A DNA stretch of 64,000 nt from Progne subis subis (lineage: Eukaryota > Chordata > Aves > Passeriformes > Hirundinidae): positions 124,001 through 188,000 of the forward strand of contig JAKJHU010000031.1 of NCBI GenBank assembly GCA_022316685.1. The letters are read 5' to 3'. A program made the translations under genes and the position numbers. Position 1 is the first letter of the stretch. Every line of letters starts with the position of its first letter. Shown piece by piece: positions 1-12,370 of the stretch. Under the pieces are notes generated by a model. The model had not been told where the DNA came from and made no database searches. It saw nothing but the letters and a program-made list of their open reading frames with translations.

Positions 1-854
1 CTGCTGTCTCAGAGCTGGGTTTTCACAAGTCTGAGAGTTTGAGCCCTTAAGAGTTAGATGTCAGCACCCTACGTGGAAACATCCCAGGTTACAGCTCTGT
101 TTGGAGACTCCTATGCCAAAGAACTTTGTGTTCTTGGGTGAGGAATCAGACGTTGTTGGTCACGTCCTGCTCACAACCAGCTGATTGCTACCTGGGGCTT
201 TCTCATGTTCAGTGGCTGTTTCCAGCGGTGATGTCCTTTGGCTGAGACAACACCTTAATGAGAAGCTCCTTTAAAGTGTCTGCTCTGTTCAGGCAGGGCT
301 GAGTGCAAGGGGCTGATCATTTTCACTCTGTAAAATGTACATAATTCCATTTTATATAGGGGATAATCATTGCAGAACTCACTCTTATTTTCATCCTTTT
401 CCTGCTGTAATTACTATCCCCCCGCTGATGCCTGCACCAATGTCTGTGCATGATGAGTGAAAATTTAAACTGCCCTGGGTGATGGGACATAGACCTTGCT
501 GAAAAATTTAAATGTCTTGTATCCAGAGAAGGCTGGCCCATAAATAAAGGATGAAGTCTCCACTGCAGGAGGGGGAGAGCTAGCACAGCTCCCGATTTAA
601 CACCTTCCTGCCCACTTCCATCCGTGCTTGGAGCGGTGGATCTTCTCCTGGCTGAAGTCTGGGAACTTGTCGGAGCTCCAGGGTGTCAGGGGCTGGAGAC
701 CCAGAGCTAGGAGGCCTGGCTGAGTCACTGTGTGTATTTTAAGGAAGCCTTGGATTTAGGGGTAAATTGAAAGCAACCATCCTGAGCTTAAGTGGGCATG
801 TTGATCCATTTAGCCTAAGAGCTAAAGCTGCTGGTACCTGTGGAGCAGGAAGGC
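1..854. other. Unique non-coding sequence, nothing recognised
   Basis: I see no gene, known repeat or structured element here. The only open frames are short and carry no recognisable protein. Base composition is ordinary for intergenic vertebrate DNA. Confidence 0.5.
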
Positions 855-945
855 TTAGCTAGAGCAGGAGTAATAGGCCAGTTTTCTTCACTGAAAAATG
901 AGGAATACAAGTAATTAATCTCCTTGTGACATGGAGGGGATGCTG
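855..945 (+). repeat. Possible MIR/CORE-type SINE remnant
   Basis: The stretch with cagttttcttcactg, then aaaaatgaggaatac, then a TAAT-rich run resembles the middle of MIR-type SINEs (cagtttcctcatctgtaaaatggg..., then ataat). The match is made from memory of the family and is imperfect, as expected for a very old copy. No target duplication is visible. It could be chance similarity in AT-rich DNA. Confidence 0.3.
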
Positions 946-1204
946 GGGGAGAGTGATTATAACATGCTATGAGCACTAGCATGAATAGCCCACTATCCCT
1001 TAAAAGGTCAGTGCTTATTTCGTTTTACAGTGGAGAGCTGTATCTATTCCCACATCTCTTCAGAGGTATTTTACACTCATAATTTGCAGATCAGCCCAGA
1101 CAGTCATAGATGAACTGACAGTTTGGTGAAAAATCTCTCCCAGTAGTAAATTGCTATTTCTGTGCTCTACTGACTGTGCTGCTGAGTTCACTGTAAAGAA
1201 CAGG

Positions 1205-1275
1205 AGTGGGAGACCTGTGGCATCATCAGGTCTGACTCCCTTCTGTCACATGCACAACATGACATAGACTTCAGG
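1205..1275 (-). mobile_element. Possible old CR1-type LINE 3' fragment
   Basis: The phrase 'catcaggtctgactccc' followed by 'atgacatagacttc' resembles the region near the 3' end of old amniote CR1 copies, read on the minus strand (catctagtctgacctcc... then ccatagaactt). Only about 70 bp is recognisable. There is no open frame and no flanking duplication, so it would be a long-dead, 5'-truncated copy. Identification is by remembered consensus only. Confidence 0.35.
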
Positions 1276-2815
1276 GGTCCCTCCCCCATCTTCTGCTGCT
1301 GGCAAGGACTCATCCAGCACACAAATATAAGGGTCAGTCTCCCCTGGGATGTCTGCCCTCAGTCCACACTGATTTAAACCTTTGCACGGAGGAGGAAGTT
1401 GTGTGGGATGGACCGGTGTTCCAGGAGGAGGCAGTGCTCTTCTTACCTCCCGGTGGTAATTTGTTCTGAGTGTGAAATCTCTCATTTCCAGCTTCATGTC
1501 ACAGGAATGAGCCAAGGGGCTCGTCCTCCTGTCTCTCACCCCAGCACCAGGCACCTTTAGCCAATTGATAATCTCAAGGATGTTAAATTCCTCTTCGGTT
1601 CAATGAAAGGTGGAAGAGAAAGACCCAAATTGGTGTCTCCAAGGGGTGAACTCAGCAGCCTCAGACATGTGAGAATCCACACTGTCCCTGAAAAGCCACC
1701 TTCGTGTGTCTGCTGTCTGTGTGTGGATGGGTGTGAACGAGCGGGATGCAGATGCAGACAAGTTAAAAGCTTAGATGGCTCTGTGGCACCTTCTGCCATC
1801 GGCTCTCAGGGGTGGAGGGAGGGATCGAGACAGGCAGGATGGAATATTTGCTTCCATTAACTTGGCTAATTACTTTGTCATTCCCTTTTCAGAGCTGGGT
1901 GCAGTGAGCTGTGCAGAGCGGATGGAAACTGCATTGGCACAATTTGGGGGTGATGTAGAAATTGGCTAAACCGCCAGGACATCCTTCACTGGAGTCCCAT
2001 CGAGGTGGGTGACTCCACTGTAGTGGGTGTGCTAAAAAACCACCTTATGGGGTGGTATGGGATCACGGGGATAGGGGGGAGCTCATTCCTGGGGGTGGCT
2101 TCTTAGGGAGGTCTGTGTGGGCTCTTCCAATTAACCCATTACACTTCATTAGTAAGAGGTCCCTGTGGAGGCTGACAGGGAAAGACTTGAGGATGAGTCC
2201 TTATTAGCTCTGGGTTAGGATATTGGATGGGGAAGTGCAGGTTGCTCTGGAATTTGCTGCCTGAGTCCTGGAGAAACTCTGCTCCTGTCTCTTGAGTGTC
2301 CCTGTCCCCAAGGCAGCCAGTGTCACACACTCTATTCTGTGCAAGGTGTTTCCATGAGCTGGCCCATGCCCTTCCCAGGGCTGAAGGGACTCTGCATTTT
2401 TCAGGATCACCTCAAGGGCCACAGATTTTTTGTTTGCAGGCCTTCTTTAGAGAGAAACTCCCAGAAATGGAATGTTACCCCCAGAGTCCAACCAGCAAAG
2501 CTCACGTTGGTACTTGGGGGCTCTGTAACAGTCTGGTGGAGGTGACCAGAGATGCTTGTCTGTTCCATCTTCCAGCATTCCAGATATTTTTTGTGCTGGA
2601 GACTTTGGATGGAGGTTTTCTAAAGGCCAGAGCAGTCTATCCAGCTCTATTTCTGCTGTGTTCTGCCAGCAGCAAGTACTTTGTGATAGTTGTTTTTTCT
2701 TGCCTTCTACTGCCTGTTCACACCTCTCTTGTGTGGCCCATCCTCCCCCAAGCACAGTGAGGAAGCCCTTCCATTTTGCAGCTGCACTGTGGAGAAACAA
2801 GGAACTCAGGGTTTC
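1276..2815. other. Unique sequence with overlapping chance frames
   Basis: Open frames of 60-154 codons occur on both strands, for example a 154-codon frame at 2296-2760. They overlap each other, have no low-complexity-free conserved motif I recognise and no convincing splice context. I see no repeat family or regulatory block here. Confidence 0.5.
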
Positions 2816-3070
2816 TATTCATTTTGAAGAAATAGATATTTTGATTGTCAAGTCAATCCCATGTTATTTTGGGTAAATGCAGTTCGACAGACCATTATTT
2901 CAAAGGGACATGGATCATTTAACTAAGCCTAATTGCCTCTGTGTGACAATTAGTCACTCGGGCTGAGGAGGAATTGGTGTCACCATCATTTTGTATTTGG
3001 GAGCCAGTGACTAAATCTAATGAAAGTGTTTGAATCAGAACTTCTATGTACGTACATTCATTTTAATCCA
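2816..3070. promoter_or_regulatory. AT-rich block, possible conserved enhancer
   Basis: This stretch is poorer in GC than its neighbours and has several homeodomain-like ATTA/TAAT cores and related AT motifs, including an octamer-like aatctaatgaaa stretch. Such composition is common in conserved non-coding elements near developmental genes. Nothing in a single sequence proves conservation, so this is only a candidate. Confidence 0.2.
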
Positions 3071-6000
3071 TAATTGGCCATGTCTCCTCATGGGATGGGG
3101 CAAGACTGTGAGCGTGTGGTTGTGCTAAAAGGGTGAAAAGAAGTGCTGAGGATTTGGGAGAGGAGAATGAAGTTTTCAAGTGCCTCCTTGGCTGGAGATG
3201 CTCCTGCAGGTATGGAGAGTGGTGCTCAGTGCCCGTTTTGGCTCTGAGATACAATTAACCTCCTGGCAAGGGTGATAGGCTCCTGTTTGCAGTACAAAGC
3301 TAGGGAGGGAGGAAAATAGCCAAAGGTCTGCAGAGGGGAAAGGTTCCACAGTCCTTGGACTGCTCCATCACCTGGTGGAGTCACCTTGAAAAGCAAGCCA
3401 AGAAGCTTGAGACCAAGGGTGCAAGGCTGTTCCTCAGGATGAGGTGAAAGACTCTGTCCTCTTTAATTTCCAGGGGTGAATGATGCTCTGTGGTTGTGTC
3501 CTCACAGTGGTCAGGGCTGCACAGCAGGAGTAAGGGCTTGCAAGCTTCCACTGCCACCCCACAGAACACCTTATGGTGTTGAAGTGGCTTATTTGCCATT
3601 TACACTTTAAATATATGAGGTAAATCTTGCTAGACTTTGGGGCTCTCAGTCATCTCTTGTGTTGAGTTCAGTGGTGGGAACATTTTGGGAAGGAGAGGTG
3701 GGAGGGCAATGCTCCTCTACTTCAGGTACCACGGGCACTGGAATGCCACTGCAGAATTGGAGGGTGGCAAGTGGTTTTTGGGAACTTGCCCTCCTGTCCC
3801 ACAAAGCCCAAAGTTTCAAAAGTCCTTCAGTTTTTCAGAGAACTGCAGACCGTCAGCTGAACGTCGCAAGTGAGCAAAGGAGCCAGGAAATGAACTCCTC
3901 CATGAAACAAAAATCAAAATCAAACTGACTCATTTGTTTTCAAGGTTCTTTACCCCAGCAAAATGAAAGCCATAATCACACAGGGGAAATAGGAAGATAA
4001 ATTGGGTGTTATTTCAAGTATCGCTTGCTCACATAATTTTATTGTGATGTTTGCAAGAATGGGCATTTGTTCCAAAGCTTTGGAATCTGGATTCAGACAG
4101 ATTCTTGTTACTCTAAGCTTTTAGTAAAAAAAAAGTGTGCTTTATGCCTCATAATCACGGAACACAGCTTGAAAATTGTGGCCTGAGATTGACTTCAGAA
4201 GCTCAGCGACCAGAAAATGAGTAAGGAGAACTCAGAGGACACTTTGTCAGAGTCAGGCCAGGAGGCCTCGCCTTTCAACACCTCTGCCACAATGCAGTGC
4301 AGATAATGAATGTGTCTCAATGGCTGGGGACACGGAGGTGTGAGCTGATTGTGACCCAACCAGCCTCCTGGGGAGCTCATTTGTCTGCAGCATCTCTGTA
4401 GCTTGAACTTACTGGGAACAGGGGCACAGGGTGCGTGGGTTATTTGTCTCACTGAGTGGGGGAAGGACTCGGTGCTGACGTCAGGGGGAGATGTTGTGGG
4501 AGCTGCCAGACCCTCTGACCACCCAATTTCTGATTTTATTGTGCCCCAATGCTGTCGTGGGATGAATGGGGTGAGTTGGATGCAACTCCTCCTCCTTCTC
4601 TGAACAGCTTTGACAGCTGCTCTGATGGAAACAGAGCTGCATTGGTTCCTCTCCTGTTTTGATCAAGACAAATGTTTCTGTACTTTCCAACAGCCAAATA
4701 CACAGGCTCGGAAGGATGGTAAATTTTAGGGACATATCAGGTAATCTGTGTGTGAGATGGAAGGCAGTGCAACATCAGGGGAAATGTGGGTCTAATACAA
4801 TCTTTCCATGCTCTTGAGAATCCAAATGCCTCAACCCACCACGGCTTTCAGGGAAGGGAGTGAAGGGGACACAGGGTCAGTGTGGTACAGTTGAGGTAAG
4901 AGCATGCCAGGCTCTCTCACATCTCCATCCCACTCCCAACAGATGGATGCCCATCACAAGAGGACCCTGGTGTTACACACACCATTTGGTAACCATCTCA
5001 GCCAAGTGAAGCCCTGGATGGCTGCTGATGTGCCTTGCAGAGCTGTGTCCCCTCTTTATTAATGATGTTTAAATCCTGTTCAGAACCACAGCCATTAATT
5101 TTGCTGTTGCCTTGGTGCTGAGGAGCCAGCACAGACAATGTTGACTGTTCCTGGAGGCAAAAGTCTGGCTGAAAGCACCTCCCACTCCACTCAGCTGCTG
5201 TCCTCTTCCAGGGTATCCAGGAGGAGCTGGACTCAGCTCCTTTGGTGCAGGTGCTGCTGGTCAGAGAAGGTCTGCTTCCATGAAGAAGGGGCAAATGTCT
5301 TTGTGAATGCAAGGTCTGAAAGGTTTTATCTTGTCCCTGTCCTGCTTTCATCTCCTCCCCCATGACTTGTTCAGTGCTGTTTTGGACATTGTCCTGCCTT
5401 AACTTGCCTATGATGCATTTTCTGAGGTGGGTGGCTGTCACCTGTCACTCCAAAGTGTCACACCTCTGACAGCAGAGATTATTTCAGAACAGAGTAGTTG
5501 TAAAGTAGCAACAAGAAGGAGCTGGGATTTTAAGAAATAATCCCAGTGGGTCTTTGGGGGCAATTCCAGCTATTCTTTTGCCCAAACAAAAGGGAGAAAC
5601 AATCAAAAGAAACAAGGTGATATTCAGCAGAGAGAAGCAAAAATCTGTGAGATATGCCGATGGCCCCTGACTGGTTCTGGCCAAGTGTTCCACATGTGTA
5701 GCCCAGCTTGTCTGGACTCTAAGCCTGTAACAGGAGATGCTCTCAGCCCTGAAATAATCCAGTCCCAACCAGCAATCAGCTTCACTCTCTTTTCAGTATT
5801 TCAAAACAGGGTTTGGCTGACTTCTGTTCCTAACTAGGAGACACTGCAGGATTAGGGTCTCCTCTTAAGAAACCCACTAATGAGATCTCCTTCTCATTAG
5901 GAAACTACAGTATGCATAAACATGTGTAGGCTAAGGGCTGTTCATCCCTTAACTTAAATATTGAGTCTCTGGGAGCTACAGAACCTGTCTCTGCTGCAGT

Positions 6001-9000
6001 TAAGAGCTTTCCTTGTGATGTCCAGAGCAGCACCAAAGTCTCTGATGCTCTGCATGGCTGCCTGTGCTGCTTAGCTGGGAGACTGCATCTCCTGGAGAAA
6101 TGGTCAGAGCCAAAGCTGGGGAGGAAAACTTTATCGCACTCATGAAAGTGATTTAGCTGCCAATATTTCCAGTCCTCAAGGGATTTTCTTGTTTCTATTT
6201 CTGATGTACCCTTGCCGTGCCCCTGAATCTTATGCCACAGACTGAGCTCTCCAATGGAAGCACAGGGAGGCAGGTTGATGGCAGGTTGTGGGTTCCTCAG
6301 CAGGTGCAATGGGAACAGCTACACACATCTTAAGCATCAAGCTCATTGTTTGGTTTCCCTCCCCATCCCTTTTTCATTTTAGGCTTGTACTGTTGACATA
6401 AACGGTGTTTAAATTGCTTGCAGGGTTGACAGCCAGCAGCCAGGCAGCCTGTTACACTGATGCTGTGCTCTGTCACCAGTCACCCCATGAAACACGGGGC
6501 AGGAAAACGTTTTGTCCAACTCATGGCAAGAAACCATCCCACACTGGTGCGTGAATAACTCCCCTTCTGCCTTATCTGTGGATTTGTGTTTGTCTGGGTG
6601 TCTGTCCTTTGATATGTCCCACGAGCACCCTGATTCCTGTTTGCCTTCCTGATCCCTGCTCCAGTGCTCAGACATTAAACAGAGAGCTCTGACTCACCAG
6701 TGAAACTGGGATGAGGCAGGGAGTGGGGATATGCTGAGGTGAAGCCAAAAGGTTGTTGGAGGCAGCCAGGAGGATTTTTGTCCTGCTTGGTTGTTCTACT
6801 CATTTTTATGTCCTGTGGGAGGGGAATCTGAAAGCCTGCAATGAAGCTGTGGGATGGCTTTAGAGCATGAATCTTGGACCTGGAAGACACAGTTTTGTGG
6901 GAGAGGGAGTTCAAAACAGCAGAGGAGGCATTTGTGATTCTGGCCATAGACACAATTAGACTCAATGTTGGGACTAGGACTGGTCAGAAGAGTTCCTGGG
7001 AAGAACTTCCTCATGCAGTGCAGGCCCCTGGGCATCCCCTAGGGCCAGAGCATCCTGAAGTAGAAGAGGCTGGGTGGAACATCAATGAATTTGGATGGAT
7101 TCGCTGTCGCAGCCAGCTCCAGCACTTGGACAGCTGCAGATCCAATAGCTACCCACAACCAGCATCCCCAAATCTGTGCTGGGGATGGAGCTGTTTCCAG
7201 GCATGTTACACGTGCTGTGGACGTGGGTGGCACATCTGTGGGGTCTGGGACATGTCTCTTGGTCCCTCTGGCTGCTTGGGCAGAGCAGAGGGTCGGAGGT
7301 GTTTGGAGGAGCAGGAAGGGGCATCTGAGAGGTGGCAGTGGCATCAGGGAGACAGGGATGTAAAAGAGGGAGGGCGAGTCCAAGGACCCATATTTCTGGG
7401 CTATGGGGCAATCCAGCAGCACAGGCTGTGGCTGATTCGGGTGGATGCTGTGGGGAGCAAACATCCCTCCGCACGGCTTTGGGGACCGCATTTCCTGGCT
7501 CGCAGCCACTAGAGGCTGCCCTGCTCCAGCTCCTGAGCTTCCACTCCTCGGGAAAACTGCTGCTTTGCTGCCTGCGCTGGAGGAACCAGAGGAAGACCTG
7601 AAGTTTTTTTCTTTGTTGTTCGTTAGTTTTTTGTTTGGTTATTTTTATTTTTTTTCCCCCTCCTTTCTTCTACAGGCAGGTGTCACAGCGAATCTGGGAC
7701 CTCAGGGATGTACCTTGTGTCCCTGCTCACAGGCAGAGGAGCTGAGGTACGAGAAGCTGCGTGGGGGACGTTATCACAGGCAGAGCCCAGTCTGTGGCTG
7801 CTATCACAAAAGGGGGCAGAAGCACCCCCTGTGTGTGCCTGTGTGTTTGTGTGTGTGTAATAACAGCAAAATCTTTTGAGCTGCTGGGGAAGCTCGGGGA
7901 GATCTGATCCTGGGAACAGCTGGGCTGACCTGATGGCTGGGATCTGAAGCACCAGAGCTTCTCTGGGAGAACTGTAGTGTCTCCAGTGCATCCTCAGTCC
8001 TGCACTCACATACCTCTGCAGGCCCAGCACCCCTTTGCTAAGCTGCTGTGCTGGGGAAGCTGACATCTTCTTAACTTCATTGTCAACACACCCTCTGCGA
8101 TGTCCTATTCAACAAAAGTCCTGCCTGTATGGTCCAGGCATTTCTGCCCTGCATGGTGGCAGATGCAGAGGTGTAGCTGTAGAAAGGTAAAACCTGAGCT
8201 GTGCTGAGTGGGTTGGAAATGTCCCTGAGACAATCCTGCTGCCCTGAGAGAAAGCCACGGTGATGGAGACGTGAATTCCAGGCAGGATGCATGAGGTGAT
8301 CCCATGGGCATGCTGGATGCCAGAACAGATTATCCTGATGGTCCCTCATAGACTTCAGATGGCTCAAGAGCTTCTGGACTGGTATCAGCAAATGCTCAGC
8401 ACTAAACCTCTCTCTGCTGCCTTTCCTTTGAGGGGGTGAGTCTGAGCCCAGCACGGTTTGCACGGTGCCACGAGTGACAGTGGGCTGGCTCGTGGGCCAG
8501 GTCTAGTGTCACTGGATCTGGCACAATTCCTCGATGTCCCAGCCATGCCAGAAACAGCAGCGTGCTCCACCGTGTGGCAGCAGGCGAGGCAGAGCTGGGG
8601 AGGGAAGGTTCCTGGGGAGTCAGGCAGGTTTGGGGTGCTCATGGGTCAGAGCCGCCACTCCTCTGTTTCTGCTTTGATCTCATCCATCGCTGCGCTTCTC
8701 TTTCTGCTGTGCCCTGCAGAGGCTGTCAGAAGTCTCTGCTTCTGCCCTGCTGCTAATGGGCTGCGTTGTCCAGAGCCAGCAGGATGCTCAGGTGATGTAA
8801 ATTGATGTGGCTACCCTGTGATGGAGGTTCTGGCACCGAATTAGCCCAGGTGAGGATCTGCTCCATAGTCTGTATTTCATTGTTATTGAAGTCCAAGCAT
8901 GGTTTCCAGTGCCTAAAAGTCGCTGCTTTCTATCACAGTTGGTCTTTGGCAGAACAATGTGTTGACAAAGACATCTTGGTTTATCTTCTCAGTGCATCTG

Positions 9001-9219
9001 TTGCAGCCGGACGCTTCTCTGACCCTCGTGTTTTCAATAATCTTTTCCCTCCTTCCCTCCAGCATTACAGAACCTCTTATTCGTTTGAAAGATAAGTATT
9101 TATGTATGTGTTGGTGAGGAAAACTTAATCAATAGTGCCTGTGAATAGCATTTCTTTGTGTGTTAGACCCATCAGATCTCCTCCCTGCCTTGCTTTGTTT
9201 TGTTGAGTGTTGTTTGGAG
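3071..9219. other. Long unique interval without a recognisable gene
   Basis: About 6 kb with no repeat I can name. Between roughly 6.9 and 7.6 kb the DNA is GC-richer, so open frames get longer on both strands (212 codons at 6874-7512 on plus; 156 and 130 codons opposite). The predicted peptides are Trp/Cys/Gly- or Pro/Ser-rich, have no domain and shadow one another. An imperfect TG repeat lies at 7829-7858. Confidence 0.5.
7829..7858. repeat. Imperfect (TG)n microsatellite
   Basis: Alternating TG with occasional TGCC and TTTG interruptions over about 30 bp. A short simple repeat with no further function evident. Confidence 0.7.
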
Positions 9220-9253
9220 TGGTTTTTTCTTTATTTTTATCCTTTCCCTGCAG

Positions 9254-9314
9254 GATTCACATTCTGCTCTGCTGCGCTCCTCCCCGTCCCACCCCCCCTT
9301 GCTGCCTTCTCAGG
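9254..9314 (+). other. Possible 61-bp exon between strong splice signals
   Basis: A long pyrimidine tract (about 9225-9250, T/C-rich) ends in ctgcag, and 61 bp later there is cagg|gtgagc, a near-consensus donor. The interval is open in at least one frame (the frame starting GAT TCA CAT). Its peptide is Ser/Pro/Leu-rich with no motif. No partner exon is identified, and pyrimidine-AG and GTGAG pairs arise often by chance, so this may be a non-coding RNA exon or nothing. Confidence 0.15.
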
Positions 9315-10840
9315 GTGAGCTGGGGCAGCCCAGAGGTTGCTCTGGCCAGGGATTGTGATGGGATGCTCTAGCTCCTGCTGTAGCTGAAGGGCTGGATGGT
9401 GGGAAAGCACTGGTGGGAAAACCCCCTTTAATCCTTCTCCCTGCTGTATTTTTTACGCAGTGGGTGCCAGGTGGGTCTCGTGTAAACCACACTGTGCTGA
9501 GACAGCGTCAATCCGGACCAGTCCTTACCCACAGGTTCAGCTCAGCCCTTCTGCACCTCCATGTAGCCTGTGCTGACTGTTCTGGACTGCAGCATCCCTG
9601 AGGATCCTGCTCTGCACCGCCCTGGACATGGCTGAGCTGCTTTTCCAGTGCCCCTGGAGCAAGTGTGGCAGCTACGTGTGTATTCTGCCCGGTGCCTGAG
9701 GTGGTGAGGGGGAAGCTCATACACCATGGTGATGTGCGTGTGTTTGTGGGAAGCAGCTACAGGAAACTAATGGACCGTGAAATTATCCAGGGAAAGAAAA
9801 AAAAAGGAGAGAGTTAGAGCAAACTGCACCGCATCCACAACCTCCTCCTCTCTCAGGCAGCTTAATGCACTGGCAAATAAGATATAGCAGTTTTATGCTG
9901 AAGACAGGAGGGGCTGGTAAAATAGCTCTTTCCAGCTTGTTTGGGTGACCTAGTGTGAAGCTACACTGAAAAAGATCGATTTCCTGGGGGAAGATACAAG
10001 AAAGTGTTATTGCTTCAGAAGAAAAGGAAAAAAGAAAAACAAACAAGATTTTCAGGGGAAAATGAATAGGCATCATCATCCTTGTCATAGTAAAGTAGAC
10101 CAATCTAGCAACCTTTATCCCAAGGGATCCCAAAGTGTGTTGCCAAATTGTGTGTACAGAAATTCCTTGCCATTTTTCTGGAGCTCTACCTCCAGTGGGG
10201 GAAGGACACATGGGGGCAAAATGTGCTTGAAGACAGAGGCTGCAGGGAGAAATTGAGAGACATAGAATAGATAATTAGAGCAGAATTCAGCAATGGGGCA
10301 GCATCCCTGGGTGAGAGGGGTGGAGGTTGCTAATAGCCCTGAATGGGCAAAAAGAGAGCAGCAGCAGCTCTTCATCACCAGGCTCCCTATCTAACCTAAT
10401 CTGGTCTAATCAATTCTGCTTTTTACATTCCTGCCACAGCAGTGTCTGAGATGGGAAATGAAGTTGTCGGCAGTGACTACAGCTCTTTGGGAAATGTGTT
10501 ATTTTTTTCCCATCAAAAACGTCTGGTAAGAACATATGTTATTGTTGAAGCAGGAGAAAAGCCCTCTGATTTTTATTTAGTCTATTCAAAATCTGAAGCT
10601 CAGGGTTTCAGGTTGCTGGAGTGTCTATTGGAATTACTGCACTTCTCAGCTCACAGAGAGCAATTGTCTGGGGAAATGTTAAGTGTCCATTTGATCAAAA
10701 AGCTGTGTTATTGCTGTGGTGCCTCAGGAGTAGAGCATGACCGGTCCGACTCTGAAAAAATCAGCCAGAGATCATTTCTCCATCCTGCTGCACACTCACC
10801 GAGTGATGAGAGTCTGTTATGGCTGCACCTTTCTCCACAA
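9315..10840. other. Unique sequence, nothing recognised
   Basis: No known repeat or coding exon is visible. The 176-codon plus frame at 10442-10972 runs into the CR1 element from about 10842, so its end is repeat-derived and it is unlikely to be a gene. Confidence 0.5.
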
Positions 10841-10841
10841 C

Positions 10842-11080
10842 TTCACAGAATGAGAGAATACCAGGCTGGGAGGGACCTCAGGGATTATCTGGTCCAACCC
10901 TCTTGGCAAAAGCACTGTCCAGACAAGGTGGCCTGGCACCGTCTCCAGCTGAATGTTAGAAGTGCTCAGTGATGGGGAATCTGCCACGGGGAAGATTATT
11001 CCAATGGCTAATTATTATCATTGTGAAAACATTTCCTTTTGCATCCAATAATCTTATTTATCCCCAGGTTTTGCATCCTC
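10842..11080 (-). mobile_element. CR1 LINE, 5'-truncated 3' end
   Basis: Read on the plus strand, this begins with cacagaatgagagaatac, then ctgggagggacctc and 'atctggtccaaccct', followed by 'tgatggggaatctgcc' and 'attattccaatggcta'. This is the reverse complement of the well-known 3' end of CR1, the dominant LINE of birds and reptiles. The element therefore lies on the minus strand, with its 3' end (the attctctcattctgtg-like terminal repeat) near 10842. Similarity to the remembered consensus fades by about 11080. Only roughly 240 bp of a 4-5 kb parent is present, as for most CR1 copies, and no reverse transcriptase is encoded. The divergence suggests an old insertion. This is the clearest lineage marker in the window. 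Confidence 0.88.
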
Positions 11081-12160
11081 CAGAACTGAATCTGTCACCG
11101 GGACCCAGCCCAGGCCACAGCAACAACTTCAATTCCCTGTTGCCAGGTCTGAGAGGGATTTTGGAGTGCACCTACTCAGGGCCCTCTTTTTATCCTGATA
11201 GAAATATCTGGAGAGGGAATTTCATCTGATAAGAGAACGATCAAGAGGAAGTTCTGGGGCTGTTTTGTGCTGCTTGAACCTGTGCAGTGATTTGATTTCT
11301 CTAGTGCCATGTTCATTCTACGCCAGCTGAGGATCTGAAATCTGTTTGCCAGGTTAATTTGCTTGCAAACAACAGACAATTGACACCAGTGCTGCAGCTT
11401 AAATGCTACGTGCGAGAATGTAAGCTGATGTGAAAGAGCAAACACCCCTGAAAATAATGGATGGTGGCCATGTGCTCAGCTAAATACAGCTCCAGCTGGG
11501 ATGCAGAAAGTAGAAAACATGTAAATAAGAAAGAGGTGGGATTTTGTGATGTGACTGCTTTGAGTCATGCACAAAGGCAGCTACAGGAGGTGGATGGGCC
11601 ACCAGAACACGTGGGTTTTCCTCCACCTCGTCTGTTTTTCCCTTTGCAGAAGGGAAAGAATAAGAAGTTATTCTTGTTCTTTTGTAGAAAGAATAAGAAG
11701 TCCCTGGCAAATGAAGCTGTGCTGGAGGTCTGTGGTCCTGTTGTGGGATGAAGCTCCTGCAGAGCTGTTCTGACTGAGATCCTCTCCTCTCTCCTGGCTG
11801 AGGGCCAGCTCTCCTCTGGTCCCGTGTGCCAGCAGGAGGGGTGGCCCAAAGTCCCTCATCCACAAAGGATGTCCTGGGCCATCATCTCCATCCTGTCCAC
11901 ATCCCAGACCAAACCAGGTGTTCCCAGCTGGTCCCTCGCAGGGGGATGAGCTGCCAGAGCTATCACAGCTCACGCTGCAGCCATGTCCCTGGGATATAGA
12001 GAGCTCTGTTCCCATCGTGGCTCTGCCTGAGGTTAGTCCTCTTGAATTCCAAAGAGCAGTGTGTCCCACTGTGTCACCAGAGCGGGAGCAGCCTGGAGCG
12101 ACGCTGGGCTCTCGCAGTCCGTCACCGCTCGGCCAAGCATGGAGCCCTGCTCTCTGCCTA
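11081..12160. other. Unique sequence with a small A-rich repeat structure
   Basis: No gene is recognised. Several overlapping 80-130-codon frames are open on both strands between 11.46 and 12.16 kb without any domain. A short combined direct and inverted repeat at 11654-11701 is listed separately. Confidence 0.5.
11654..11701. repeat. 15-bp direct repeat with nested hairpin
   Basis: gaaagaataagaagt occurs at 11654-11668 and again exactly at 11687-11701 (33-bp period). Within the first copy, aagaataa (11656-11663) pairs with ttattctt (11668-11675) across a 4-base gaag loop. The repeat may come from local slippage or duplication. No mobile-element ends are visible. Confidence 0.6.
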
Positions 12161-12164
12161 TGAA

Positions 12165-12370
12165 AAGAAAGTTACATTAGAAAGGCCTTTTACCCAGATA
12201 CTTAATTAAAATAATATTGAAACAAGCAAGACACACTGTGTGCTAAGCGCACGGTCACAGCTTCCCACAGCTCATTTGCAAGAGTGCTCAATAATGGCTG
12301 CGGGTAATTATTTTTTAATCAGCCAGTGTAAAGAACGATTGGCATGTTAACAAATGGTACTTATTTTCTC
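12165..12370. promoter_or_regulatory. AT-rich block with TAAT cores, enhancer candidate
   Basis: The block contains cttaattaaaataat, gggtaattattttttaat and gttaacaaatgg, which are homeodomain-like TAATTA and GTTAAC cores, mixed with a retained CpG-containing ctaagcgcacgg. It is flanked by GC-richer sequence with a quite different texture. Such islands often mark conserved developmental enhancers, but this is inferred from composition only. Confidence 0.28.

Noticed and set aside
6874..7512. 212-codon plus frame
   Set aside because: Trp/Gly/Cys-rich peptide with no family resemblance; two long minus frames cover the same DNA.
10442..10972. 176-codon plus frame
   Set aside because: Its C-terminal third is antisense to the CR1 element; no domain.
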